Shown: piece by piece, positions 16,086-23,781 of the stretch
Layout: each line of letters begins with the position of its first letter
How positions within the stretch are numbered: the stretch's first letter is position 1
Assembly (NCBI GenBank): GCA_041569895.1
Contig: JBFFXF010000097.1
Location: forward strand, 1-23,781
DNA from: JBFFXF01 sp041569895
Lineage (GTDB): Bacteria > Planctomycetota > UBA8108 > JACQVS01
Direction: 5' to 3'
DNA: 23,781 nucleotides
Made by a program: the position numbers and the translations under genes
Notes under the pieces: model-generated
The model's database searches: none
Told to the model about the DNA's origin: nothing
What the model saw: only the letters and a program-made list of their open reading frames with translations

Positions 16086-17099
16086 TCAGCTCGTCGCGTG
16101 CAGCCCGAGCGTGTCGAAGAGCTCCCGGTCCTCGTCCTCGACGGGATTGGGGGTGGTCAGGAGCGTCTCGCCGGCGAAGATCGAGTTGGCGCCGGCGAGG
16201 AAGCAGAGCGCCTGCGTCTCCACGCTCATCTCGTCGCGACCGGCGCTCAGCCTCACCATCGAGCGGGGCATGACGACGCGGGCCGTGGCGATCATGCGGG
16301 CCATGTCGACGCCGGGCACCGGCTCGCTCCCGCCGAGCGGCGTGCCGCCGACGCGCACCAGCGCGTTGATCGGCACGCTCTCGGGGTGCGGGTCGAGGTT
16401 CGCGAGCACGTGCAGCATGCCGACGCGGTCGTCGACGCTCTCCCCCATGCCGATGATGCCGCCGCAGCAGACGGTGATCCCCGCGGCGCGCACGTGCTCG
16501 AGGGTGCGCAGGCGATCCTCGTACGTGCGCGTGGTGATGATCCGATCGTAGAACTCCGGGCTCGTGTCGACGTTGTGGTTGTACGCCGTGAGTCCCGCGT
16601 CACGCAGGCGATCCGCCTGCGCGCGCGTCAGCATGCCGAGCGTGACGCACGCCTCCATGCCGAGCGCGCGCACGCCGCGGACCATCTCGAGCACGGCCTC
16701 GAACCGCGGACCCTCCGGCGCATCGCGCCACGCCGCGCCCATGCAGAAACGCGTCGCGCCCTGACGGGCCGCCTCGCCGGCCGCTTCGAGCACCTCGCCC
16801 ACGTCCATCAGCGGCGCGCTCTCGACGCCCGTGTCGTGGTGCGCGCTCTGCGGGCAGTAGCCGCAGTCCTCCGGACAGCCGCCGGTCTTGATGCTGAGCA
16901 GGGCGCACTTCTGCACCGCGAGCGGGTCGTGGTGGCGGCGGTGGACGGTCTGGGCGCGGAAGATCAGCTCGGGGAACGGCAGGTCGTGGATGGCGCGGAT
17001 ATCGGCGCGAGTCCAGTCGTGGCGACACGCGTCGTCGTCGTTCGAGCCGGTATCCCCCGCCGACCCTGCCATCAGCCGTACACTCTTCCTGGCGCTCAT
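16086..17099 (-). CDS. bioB: Biotin synthase (radical SAM)
   Basis: A 337-residue radical-SAM enzyme that inserts sulphur into dethiobiotin to form biotin. The [4Fe-4S] motif GGCPEDCGYCPQS gives C75, C79 and C82. The second-cluster ligands are also present: C119 (in RFCMGAAWR), C151 (in MEACVTLGM), C211 (in ITVCCGGIIGMGE) and R283 (in MVRLSAGR). YNHNVDTS near 173 and NALVRVGGTPL near 245 are family-typical. The ATG at 17099 has AAGGG 8 nt upstream; an ATG at 17072 is an alternative start. It heads the bioBFDA cluster and is divergent from the methyltransferase gene, with a candidate promoter and palindrome in between. No lesion is seen; length matches the family. Confidence 0.96.
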   Translation of the reverse strand: MSARKSVRLMAGSAGDTGSNDDDACRHDWTRADIRAIHDLPFPELIFRAQTVHRRHHDPLAVQKCALLSIKTGGCPEDCGYCPQSAHHDTGVESAPLMDVGEVLEAAGEAARQGATRFCMGAAWRDAPEGPRFEAVLEMVRGVRALGMEACVTLGMLTRAQADRLRDAGLTAYNHNVDTSPEFYDRIITTRTYEDRLRTLEHVRAAGITVCCGGIIGMGESVDDRVGMLHVLANLDPHPESVPINALVRVGGTPLGGSEPVPGVDMARMIATARVVMPRSMVRLSAGRDEMSVETQALCFLAGANSIFAGETLLTTPNPVEDEDRELFDTLGLHATS

Positions 17100-17100
17100 C

Positions 17101-17115
17101 GACAAAGCCCTTGTC
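17101..17115. promoter_or_regulatory. 15-bp near-perfect palindrome just upstream of bioB
   Basis: The sequence GACAAAGCCCTTGTC ends 2 nt before the bioB ATG and is a dyad with one mismatched pair out of seven. It could be an operator for a repressor of the biotin operon. In the transcript it could instead form a small hairpin holding the AAGGG ribosome site. It does not resemble the E. coli BirA operator. The role is inferred from position only. Confidence 0.35.
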
Positions 17116-17149
17116 CGGAACCGCGAGATCTGGCGCAATAACGGCTCCG

Positions 17150-17178
17150 AATCTATCGAACGGAAGTGGAGAATTCAA
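17150..17178 (-). promoter_or_regulatory. Candidate bioB promoter, TTGAAT-N17-TAGATT
   Basis: On the minus strand TTGAAT (17178-17173) is followed after exactly 17 nt by TAGATT (17155-17150), each matching the sigma-70 consensus at four of six positions. The predicted start is near 17143, giving a leader of about 44 nt before bioB that contains the palindrome. The -35 box lies between the ribosome site and the start codon of the divergent methyltransferase gene. Confidence 0.45.
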
Positions 17179-17181
17179 GCT

Positions 17182-18591
17182 GTGGTGAGCCCGCCCACCA
17201 TCTGGTACATGGGCGCCAAGACGCGCCTTCTCGAGAGCGACCTCGACACGGTGATCGCGAGGCACGTGCCGAAGGGCGGCTCGGTGCTCGACCTCTTCAC
17301 CGGAACGGCGGCGGTCGCGGCTCGCTGCGCGCGGCGCTACAGGACGATCGCCAACGACGCGCAGCAGTTCTCGCGAGTGATCGCCGCCAGCCTGATCGAG
17401 CACTCGCCGCGTGACGCCGCACGGTTCGTCGAGTCGATCGACTTCGACGCCGATCTCCTCGACGCGTACCTCGAGAACCGCACGGCTCTCGAGCGCGTCT
17501 ACTCGCGCGCCCTGCGGCGGGAACGCCGGCTGATCGAACGCCTCGGGGCCAACGGAAAGCCGCGCCGCGAGTCAGGACGCGGCCGCACTGCGCTCCGCGA
17601 GTATCGCGAGTTCCTCGAGGCGCCCGGATCGGTCCACGGCACCGAGAACGGCGTCGCGCCGGCCCCCGACTTCGAGGCGGCGCAGGACCTGCTGTCCGCG
17701 CGTTCGATCGAGGCCTGCCGCGCCGATCCGACGCGCCGGCCCTACTGCCTGATGACCGCATACTACGCCAACATCTACTTCGGGCTGCGGCAGGCGATCG
17801 AGATCGATTCGCTGCGAGCGGCGATCGACGCGATCGATGCGGGCGCGCCGTTCGCCGCCGAGAAGCGCAACCACTACCTGTCGGCGCTGATCCACACGGC
17901 GTCGATCTGCACGTCGGGCACCTCGCACTTCGCGCAGCCGCGCCACCTCAAGAAGAGCTCCGAGCTCGTCGCCATGGCCCGGAGGCGGCGGCAGGACATC
18001 GTCGAGACCTTTCTCGACTTCTCGGCGCGAATCGGGGAAGCCGTCGCCTCGACGACGTTTCGCGAGGGCAACCGCGCCCTCGGGGAGGACTACCGCGACC
18101 TCCTCGTCGACGGCCGCGACGGGCCGGTCTTCCGCGAGGACGTCCGCGCCGACCTGGTCTACGTCGACCCGCCGTACACGGCGGACAACTACTCGCGCTT
18201 CTACCACGTGCTCGAGGTGCTCGCGACGTACGGCTATCCCGAGCTCGCCCGCCGCGACGGCGCCATCCTCCGCGGCCGCTATCCCGTCATCGGCGAACGG
18301 TTCCTCTCGGGGTTCTGCAGCGCCAAGACGGTGGCGCGAGAGTTCGAGCTGGTGATCCGCGCCGCCGCCGCGTCGGGCTCGAAGCTGGTGATCTCCTACG
18401 GCGCGCCGAACGGCCTCCTCCTGAAGACCTGGCGGCGAGAGGACCCCTCGACCGACCCGGTCACCCGCCTCGAAAGCCTCTGCCGCGAGAGCTTCCGCCG
18501 CGTCGACCTGCGCAGGAGGCGGCTGATGCACTCGGGGCAGGGGGATTCGAACATTGCGACGGACGAATTGATCGTCGTGTGCAGGGGCTGA
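17182..18591 (+). CDS. D12-class adenine-specific DNA methyltransferase
   Basis: A 469-residue SAM-dependent DNA N6-adenine methyltransferase of the Dam/DpnM (D12) type. It begins with the motif-X segment YMGAKTRLL (9-17), followed by the SAM-binding LDLFTGTAAVA (36-46), IANDAQ (56-61) and the catalytic DPPY at 329-332, within YVDPPYTADNYSRFYH. The order X-I-target region-IV is that of the alpha group. It is much longer than Dam (about 280), mostly through the region between residues 60 and 320, which should hold the target-recognition part. The GTG at 17182 is chosen because GGAGA lies about 9 nt upstream and motif X then falls at the N-terminus; the next codon, also GTG, is an alternative. 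No restriction endonuclease gene adjoins, so it may be a solitary methylase. The recognition site cannot be told. Confidence 0.88.
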   Translation: MVSPPTIWYMGAKTRLLESDLDTVIARHVPKGGSVLDLFTGTAAVAARCARRYRTIANDAQQFSRVIAASLIEHSPRDAARFVESIDFDADLLDAYLENRTALERVYSRALRRERRLIERLGANGKPRRESGRGRTALREYREFLEAPGSVHGTENGVAPAPDFEAAQDLLSARSIEACRADPTRRPYCLMTAYYANIYFGLRQAIEIDSLRAAIDAIDAGAPFAAEKRNHYLSALIHTASICTSGTSHFAQPRHLKKSSELVAMARRRRQDIVETFLDFSARIGEAVASTTFREGNRALGEDYRDLLVDGRDGPVFREDVRADLVYVDPPYTADNYSRFYHVLEVLATYGYPELARRDGAILRGRYPVIGERFLSGFCSAKTVAREFELVIRAAAASGSKLVISYGAPNGLLLKTWRREDPSTDPVTRLESLCRESFRRVDLRRRRLMHSGQGDSNIATDELIVVCRG

Positions 18592-18604
18592 CTCGGTCCG
18601 ACTT

Positions 18605-18715
18605 CGTCCTCGTCCTCGATCCGATTCGGATTCCGATGCCGAGTCCGACACCGACACCGATTCGGATTCCGAGTTTTCCGAGTCCGATACCGACACCGAT
18701 TCCGATTCCGATGAC
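18605..18715 (+). repeat. Array A: degenerate CCGANN hexamers with an 18-nt leader
   Basis: The leader TCCTCGTCCTCGATCCGA (18607-18624) is followed by about fifteen six-base steps built on CCGA plus two variable bases, with occasional inverted units (CGGATT) that create short dyads. The same leader recurs at 23746-23763 in front of another CCGANN run. No protein or RNA function is apparent. Confidence 0.8.
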
Positions 18716-18734
18716 CGTCTCGGGCGGTCCGTTC

Positions 18735-18813
<79 letters not shown>

Positions 18814-18847
18814 GCGTCATCTGCGTTCCTCAATCCCGAGCCTTTCG

Positions 18848-18919
18848 GGCACGGGGACGGGAACGGGAACGGGAACGGGAACGGGAACGGGAACGGGGAC
18901 GGCGACGGGACCGGGGACG
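18848..18919 (+). repeat. Array C: twelve GGNACG-type hexamers
   Basis: Twelve consecutive six-base steps, mostly GGAACG (six in a row), with GGGACG, GGCACG and a few diverged units at the ends. This is the same unit as the coding array in bioF, here in non-coding DNA. Variation is again mainly at the third base even though there is no codon constraint here. Confidence 0.9.
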
Positions 18920-18927
18920 AACGGGGC

Positions 18928-18956
18928 TTCCTCGATCGACCGTCGCCCCGTAGAAT
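18928..18956 (+). promoter_or_regulatory. Candidate promoter of the multihaem gene
   Basis: TAGAAT at 18951-18956 matches the -10 consensus at five of six bases and would give a leader of about 33 nt. The -35 position 17 nt upstream reads TTCCTC, a poor match. A GAGG that could serve as ribosome site lies at 18979-18982, rather far from the ATG. Confidence 0.3.
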
Positions 18957-18995
18957 CGGCGGGCTGGACGAATCGAACGAGGCGATCGAACGAGA

Positions 18996-21900
18996 ATGCA
19001 CACACGCCGTTGGGCGCACACGGCGGGGCGGGGGCTCTCCCTCGCCGTTTCGGCCCTGATCTCACTCCTCGTCGCGCCGCCGCTCGCGGCGGACGATCCG
19101 GTCGATTACGGCTCGCAGGTCCAGCCGATCTTCGACTCGACCTGCGGCGGGGCGTCGTGTCACCTCGGCCAGACGGCGAGTGGCGTCGATCTGCGTGATC
19201 ACGCCGCCGTGATGTCGAGCGTCGGCGAGCTCTACGGCGGGCCGATCGTCGTCCCCGGGGACGCGGCCTCGAGTCCGCTTCACGAGAAGATCGCGCTCGA
19301 CGCGCCGCGCTTCGGCGAGCGCATGCCCCGTGACCTGCCGCCGCTCGAGCGAGGATTGATCGACCTGGTCGGCCGCTGGATCGACGAGGGCGCGCGGGAG
19401 TTTGTGGTCGAGTGGCTGCGGGGCGACGCCGACTCGAGCGGCGATCTCACCATCTCCGATCCGATCCGCATGCTCGGTTTTCTCTTCCTCGGCGATCCGC
19501 CCCCCGAGTGCGCGCCGACCGCAGACGCCAACGCCGACGGCGAAATCAACCTCAGCGATCCGGTCTTCGTGCTCGCCTTCCTCTTCCTCGGCGGTCCCGC
19601 GCCGGCGCCGCTGACGCGCGAGGAGCAGGCGTCCTGCAACCGCACGAACCGCCCGCCGGAGATCGAGCCCATCGGCACGGTGCAGGGTCGCGAGGGCGTG
19701 CCGCTCGCGTTCCAGGTGTTCGCCTGGGATCCCGACGACGATGCGATCACCTTCTCGATCGACGTCGGTCCGGCCGAGATGTCGATCGACTCGTCGACCG
19801 GGAGCGCGACCTGGACGCCGGCGTTCGGCGAGGCCGGGGACCATCGCATCGCCGTGCGCGTGACCGACGCCCTCGGCGCGTCGGCGACGACCACCGGACT
19901 CGTCCGCATCGGTCGCGGCAACCGTCCGCCGGTCGTGCCGGCGCTCGACACGGTCTATGGACGCGAGCTCGTGCCGATCGACGTCGTCCTCGAGGTCACC
20001 GACGCCGACGGCGACGCCGTCGTACTCGAGGCGCTCGAGTCTCCCGCCGGCAGCACGCTCGATCCGGACACCGGCCGCTTCCTCTGGACGCCGGCCGGGG
20101 GTCAGGCGGGGGAGCACCTGCTCCGCTATCGGGCCGCTGACGACGGCGATCCGCCGCGCGAATCGATGGGCGAGCTTCGCCTCGTGATCGTCTCGCGCGA
20201 CTCGCCGGTGAACCAGGCGCCGGCGATCCCGGCGCGCCCGGTTTACCGCACCCATGTCGGCCTCGACATCCGCATGCCGATCGACGCGCGTGATCCGGAC
20301 GGTGACACGCTCACGCATGCCGCGGAGAGCCTCCCGGCCGGCGCGCACCTCGACGCCGCGACCGGCCTGTTCACCTGGACGCCGACCCACGATCAGGTCG
20401 GCGTGTTCCACGTCCCGGTGACCGCAAGCGATTCCGGCACGCCGCCGCTGAGCGCGTCCGACGTCCTCGTCTTCCGCGTCCTGCCGCCCGACCCGTGCGT
20501 CGATCTCGCGTGCGATCCGGCGGTCGGCTGCACGCAGTCGCCGCGTCCGCTCGAACCGGCGTGCTGCTCCGGGGAGCCGGATGTCCGTGTGCCGGAGCCG
20601 GTGGCGGACTGCCCCGGCGGGCGCGTGTTGCACGTCGGCCGAAACGTCAGCGGCTTCGGTCGCCTGCAGAGCTGCGACCGGCTGCAGATCGAGTTCTTCG
20701 CGCAGGGCGGTGTCAACGTCACCTTCCACCTCGAGGCGCGCTGCGTCAACGCGGAGGACCCGGTGCTGGTGAGCGCGAGACTCGTCGACGCCGAGCATGT
20801 CTTCTTCGACGAGACTCTGGTCGTCCAGCTCCAGCGCCGCAACGATGGCTTCGCGCAGGCGCGCAGCCTCACCTTCGACGTCGAGTTCGACGCGGTGTTC
20901 TGGGACTTCGAGGGGAACGATGCGCTGCTCTCGGTCGAGCTCGTCGACGCGGACGGGGTCGGACTGCTCGAGGAGGTCCGCGTCGTGCTCACGCGGCAGG
21001 ATCTCGACGACCTGCCCGACCCCGACGTCGAGGACGTCCCGGCGGGCGAGGTCGGTTGCGTGGGGTGCCACCGGCCGATCGGAGAGACCGGCGCTCGCGT
21101 CGGGATCGAGGACGCCCACCCGTGGTTCCCGCTGACCTGCACCGACTGCCACGGCGGCGACGCGTCCGCGATCACGCGCGAGGGAGCGCACGTCCCGAAC
21201 CGATTCGATCCCGCCTTCCTGCGCAACCTCGCCAGCGACCGTCTCGACGACGTGTCGCCGGACTATCTGCGCTTTGTCAATCCCGGCGATCTGCGCGTGG
21301 CGTCGCGGGGATGCGGCGCCGAGAATCCGGCGAGCGGGGGAAGCGGCTGCCACCAGTCGATCGTCGACTCGGTGAAGCTCTCGGTGATGTCGACGTACGC
21401 GGGCCACTACTCGCTGCCGCGTTTCCTCGCCGGGAGCCAGGACCGCGGCGCGATCTTCGCGGCGGTCGACGTCGTCGATCCCGACTTCGACGCCCGGAGC
21501 GCCCCACGCGGCGCCGTCGGTTTCCTGGAGGCGCTGCGCGGTCCGGACCCGGCGACGCCGAGAGCGACGATCCAGGCGTGCATGGACGAGTACCTGCCGA
21601 AGTCGTGCCCGACGTGCCACCTCGACGATTTCGGCCGCAACAACGCGCCCGGAAACTATCGCTCGTCGGGGTGCGCCGGCTGTCACATGGTCTACGCCGA
21701 CGACGGCCTCTCGCGCTCGCGTGACCCGGTCATTGATCGCGACTCGCCGCCGCATCCGATCCGGCACGAGCTCACCACGGCGATCCCGACGGAGCAGTGC
21801 TCCCACTGCCACTTCCAGGGCGGCCGCATCGGACTGGCGTATCGCGGCATCCGGGAGGGCGGCTTCGCGCCGGAGCGCACGCCCCCCGCGGGCACGACGC

Positions 21901-22937
21901 TGGGCACGCCGCTCCACGCGCACGATCGCGACTACTACTTCACCGACGAGGACGCCACGAACGACGTCGACGAGACGCCGCCCGACGTCCACTCGACGGC
22001 GGGCATGGTCTGCGCGGACTGCCACGTGGGCGGCGACGTGCACGGAGACGGCAACCTCTACGTCTCGGAGCGCTATCAGGTCGGCGTGCGCTGCGAGGAC
22101 TGCCACGGCACCGTGCGCGCCGAGATCGCCGAGGATCCGGCCGATGGTCTCTTCAGGAGCTCGGCCGGCTTCCCGCTGCGACGACTGCGTCGCTCCGCCG
22201 ACAACCGCATCCTGCTCCGTCTGCGAAGCGATGAGCGCGAGATCGAGGTGCCCCAGATTCACCGCATCCTCGAGAGCGGAGTCAACCACGCGATGTCCGA
22301 GGCGATGGGGATCGACGAGAACGGCTTCTCCCACACCGATCGGCTCGAGTGCTACACGTGCCACACGTCGTGGCGCCAGACCTGCTTCGGCTGCCACATC
22401 ACGGTCGACGACTCCGGCTCGCAGCGCAACCAGACGACTGGCGAGGTCACGCCGGGAGCCATCTCGGTTCGCCGCGACGCGTACTCGCTCGACTTCTTCG
22501 CGCTCGGCGTCAACGAGCGCGGACGCATCTCGCCGCTCTGCAGCTCGATGAGCATCTCGATGACCTACCGCGACAGTGACGGCGGGGAGGTCTTCTCGAG
22601 ACGCGTCCGCACCAGCCGCGATGGGCGACACGGATTCGGCTGGAACCCGTTCCACCACCACACCGTGAGCCGCGTGCCGCAGAACTGCGATCGCTGTCAC
22701 CCGGTCGCCGCGGGCGCCGGTCCGGACAACACCGCGACGCTGCGCGAGACGTACGGCTTCGGCAACGGCGCGTTCACGTTCGTCGACGGCGACGGCGTCG
22801 AACACGATCTCTCCGCGTTCCTCGGGGACGACGGCGATCTTATCGGTGAGTTCCCGCACCCGGATACCGGGCCGGTGCCGCCCGCGGTGCGCGAGCGCGC
22901 GATGTCGGTGCGAGTTACGCCACAGCCGCGGAATTGA
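18996..22937 (+). CDS. Exported multihaem cytochrome with dockerin-like and Ig-like domains
   Basis: A 1313-residue protein with a signal peptide (hydrophobic residues 13-30, cleavage near LAA-DD). Residues 36-135 form a PSCyt1-like domain (VQPIFDSTC, VVPGDAASSPLHEKI, VGRWIDEGA) with CX4CH at 50-56. Residues 142-200 are a dockerin-like EF-hand pair. Residues about 217-306, 310-400 and 404-496 are three Ig-like repeats, each with a WTP core. About 500-665 is a Cys-containing beta-rich region. From 685 on come ten CXXCH haem sites (688, 715, 871, 893, 935, 1006, 1033, 1119, 1130 and 1231) plus CX11CH at 773-786, which suggests up to eleven c-type haems here. A role in periplasmic or surface electron transfer, or a multihaem oxidoreductase, is likely, but no known enzyme is recognised. 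A lipoprotein gene follows 48 nt downstream. Confidence 0.9.
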   Translation: MHTRRWAHTAGRGLSLAVSALISLLVAPPLAADDPVDYGSQVQPIFDSTCGGASCHLGQTASGVDLRDHAAVMSSVGELYGGPIVVPGDAASSPLHEKIALDAPRFGERMPRDLPPLERGLIDLVGRWIDEGAREFVVEWLRGDADSSGDLTISDPIRMLGFLFLGDPPPECAPTADANADGEINLSDPVFVLAFLFLGGPAPAPLTREEQASCNRTNRPPEIEPIGTVQGREGVPLAFQVFAWDPDDDAITFSIDVGPAEMSIDSSTGSATWTPAFGEAGDHRIAVRVTDALGASATTTGLVRIGRGNRPPVVPALDTVYGRELVPIDVVLEVTDADGDAVVLEALESPAGSTLDPDTGRFLWTPAGGQAGEHLLRYRAADDGDPPRESMGELRLVIVSRDSPVNQAPAIPARPVYRTHVGLDIRMPIDARDPDGDTLTHAAESLPAGAHLDAATGLFTWTPTHDQVGVFHVPVTASDSGTPPLSASDVLVFRVLPPDPCVDLACDPAVGCTQSPRPLEPACCSGEPDVRVPEPVADCPGGRVLHVGRNVSGFGRLQSCDRLQIEFFAQGGVNVTFHLEARCVNAEDPVLVSARLVDAEHVFFDETLVVQLQRRNDGFAQARSLTFDVEFDAVFWDFEGNDALLSVELVDADGVGLLEEVRVVLTRQDLDDLPDPDVEDVPAGEVGCVGCHRPIGETGARVGIEDAHPWFPLTCTDCHGGDASAITREGAHVPNRFDPAFLRNLASDRLDDVSPDYLRFVNPGDLRVASRGCGAENPASGGSGCHQSIVDSVKLSVMSTYAGHYSLPRFLAGSQDRGAIFAAVDVVDPDFDARSAPRGAVGFLEALRGPDPATPRATIQACMDEYLPKSCPTCHLDDFGRNNAPGNYRSSGCAGCHMVYADDGLSRSRDPVIDRDSPPHPIRHELTTAIPTEQCSHCHFQGGRIGLAYRGIREGGFAPERTPPAGTTLGTPLHAHDRDYYFTDEDATNDVDETPPDVHSTAGMVCADCHVGGDVHGDGNLYVSERYQVGVRCEDCHGTVRAEIAEDPADGLFRSSAGFPLRRLRRSADNRILLRLRSDEREIEVPQIHRILESGVNHAMSEAMGIDENGFSHTDRLECYTCHTSWRQTCFGCHITVDDSGSQRNQTTGEVTPGAISVRRDAYSLDFFALGVNERGRISPLCSSMSISMTYRDSDGGEVFSRRVRTSRDGRHGFGWNPFHHHTVSRVPQNCDRCHPVAAGAGPDNTATLRETYGFGNGAFTFVDGDGVEHDLSAFLGDDGDLIGEFPHPDTGPVPPAVRERAMSVRVTPQPRN

Positions 22938-22985
22938 GGCGGACGGCGGTTCAGCCGGCGACACGCGCGGTCGATCTCATCCGGC

Positions 22986-23699
22986 ATGAGACACCGATCG
23001 CTTCGATTCCGGGGCCCGCGCGCAGCGATCGCCGCGGCGGTCCTCGTCGCCGCCGCGACCGGCTGCCACACGATCGAGCTCACCCCCGCCGTGCGGCGCT
23101 CGATCCAGACGGTCTCGATCGAGCGCGAGGTGCGGGTGCCGGAGAGGATCGAATACTCCGGCCGCGAGCTCGAGGGGCATGAGGTGATCTCGCCCACTCT
23201 TCTCCAGATCCCGATCCTGCGCGAGCTCTGCCTGCTCTACGCCATCACGCCGATCGGCATCTGGCAGACATCACGCGCGTACTCGCGAATGGAGGCCGAG
23301 CTCACCGAGCGGTTCCGCGACGTCGACATCGGCGGCATCGTCCGCGACCGGATGGCGACCGTGCTCGAGCGCTCGGGACTCTTCCCGAGCATCGTCCGCG
23401 ATGGGGCGGACGCCCGTCTCTTCCTGACCATCACCGGGTACGGGCTATCGACAGCGTCCTGGGGCTTCGGCGAGGGGGCGCGTCCGTGGGTCGAGGTCGA
23501 GGGAGTCCTCGTCGACCCCGAGGGTGTCATCCTGTGGCGCCGTCGCGAGACCGTCTCGACGGGCGAGGACCGCATCATCGCCCACGACATCGAGAAGCTC
23601 CGCGTCAACCCCGAGCTCTTCCAGCGCGCCTTCGGCCGCGCCGCCTCGATCGTCGCGGTGGAGCTCGTGCGGCACATGGCGGGTGGTCCGGTTTACTGA
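22986..23699 (+). CDS. Putative lipoprotein of unknown function
   Basis: A 237-residue protein with a basic start (MRHRSLRFRGPR), a hydrophobic segment and a lipobox-like AATGC, making C27 the likely lipidated residue. The mature part has no family I can name. It contains a hydrophobic stretch LCLLYAITPIGIW near residues 82-94 that may contact a membrane, then an alpha/beta part with LFLTITGYGLSTAS near 147-160 and a segment WVEVEGVLVDPEGVILWRRRE. That resembles proteins in which small envelope lipoproteins compute as beta-sheet domains, but this is only an impression. The ATG at 22986 is used; no strong ribosome site is visible, which fits coupling to the multihaem gene 48 nt upstream. It is immediately followed by an array of CCCGNN repeats. 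Confidence 0.75.
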   Translation: MRHRSLRFRGPRAAIAAAVLVAAATGCHTIELTPAVRRSIQTVSIEREVRVPERIEYSGRELEGHEVISPTLLQIPILRELCLLYAITPIGIWQTSRAYSRMEAELTERFRDVDIGGIVRDRMATVLERSGLFPSIVRDGADARLFLTITGYGLSTASWGFGEGARPWVEVEGVLVDPEGVILWRRRETVSTGEDRIIAHDIEKLRVNPELFQRAFGRAASIVAVELVRHMAGGPVY

Positions 23700-23700
23700 T

Positions 23701-23781
23701 CCCGGTCCCGGACCCGGTCCCGGGCCCGTGCCCGTTCCCGATTCCTCCTCGTCCTCGATCCGACACCGACTCCGACTCCGA
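23701..23781 (+). repeat. Array D: CCCGNN hexamers, anchor, then CCGANN run (cut by window end)
   Basis: Seven CCCGNN hexamers (23701-23742) begin right after the lipoprotein stop. They are followed by the 18-nt anchor TCCTCGTCCTCGATCCGA (23746-23763), identical to the one at 18607-18624, and then by CCGANN units that run off the end of the window. The order array-anchor-array shows that the anchor and the repeats travel or arise together. Confidence 0.85.

Noticed and set aside
11610..18591. A complete Dnd phosphorothioation or restriction-modification island formed by the DGQHR protein and the methyltransferase
   Set aside because: No dndA/C/D/E, nuclease or helicase gene is present, and the two genes are separated by an ordinary biotin operon on the opposite strand to the methylase.
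19062..22964. Minus-strand open frame of 1300 codons opposite the multihaem gene
   Set aside because: Arg/Val/Ala-rich shadow without motifs; the plus strand carries a signal peptide, ordered domains and ten CXXCH sites.

Overview
The window is GC-rich bacterial DNA, read as a chromosomal fragment with 14 protein-coding genes and several simple-sequence arrays. No rRNA, tRNA, CRISPR array, transposase or phage gene was seen. The lineage is probably Planctomycetota or a close relative. This rests on three traits: a dockerin-like EF-hand pair of the form SDPV..L.FLF.GGP.P, found once as a stand-alone secreted protein and once inside a large exported protein; a planctomycete-type cytochrome C (PSCyt1-like) N-terminal domain; and a secreted neutral-ceramidase-domain protein. 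The assignment is an inference.

Layout. Positions 1-687 hold the 3' end of a helical-repeat protein. Positions 695-9163 (all minus) run, in transcription order, from a FadL-type outer-membrane protein to a 1729-residue multidomain sensor histidine kinase, a single-domain response regulator, a receiver/HD-GYP protein and a small secreted dockerin-like protein. The kinase and the two regulators are tightly packed and look like one signalling operon: a histidine kinase feeding two receivers, one with a probable cyclic-di-GMP phosphodiesterase output. The kinase starts with a Ser/Thr-kinase-like domain that has lost both catalytic aspartates, so it reads as a pseudokinase. A secreted neutral-ceramidase-like protein follows on the plus strand (9384-10772). 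It converges on a two-gene minus-strand unit: a DGQHR-domain protein followed 7 nt later by a family 2 glycosyltransferase.

Positions 12825-17099 (minus) are a compact biotin operon, bioB-bioF-bioD-bioA, covering all the steps from pimeloyl thioester to biotin. The bioF gene carries an in-frame array of nine GGNACG hexamers, encoding (Gly-Thr)9. Divergent from bioB is a solitary D12-class adenine DNA methyltransferase (17182-18591). The 82-bp space between them holds a plausible bioB promoter and a near-perfect 15-bp palindrome.

Positions 18592-18995 are non-coding and consist largely of three different short tandem arrays (CCGANN, TCACGG/TCCACGG, GGNACG). They lead into a gene for a 1313-residue exported protein combining a PSCyt1-like domain, a dockerin-like pair, three Ig-like repeats and a C-terminal region with ten CXXCH motifs plus one CX11CH. 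A putative lipoprotein gene follows, and the window ends inside another array that shares an 18-nt anchor with the first one. The most distinctive features are this dispersed hexamer family, which includes a coding copy in bioF, the pseudokinase-histidine kinase fusion, the unusual multihaem protein and the DGQHR-glycosyltransferase pair.
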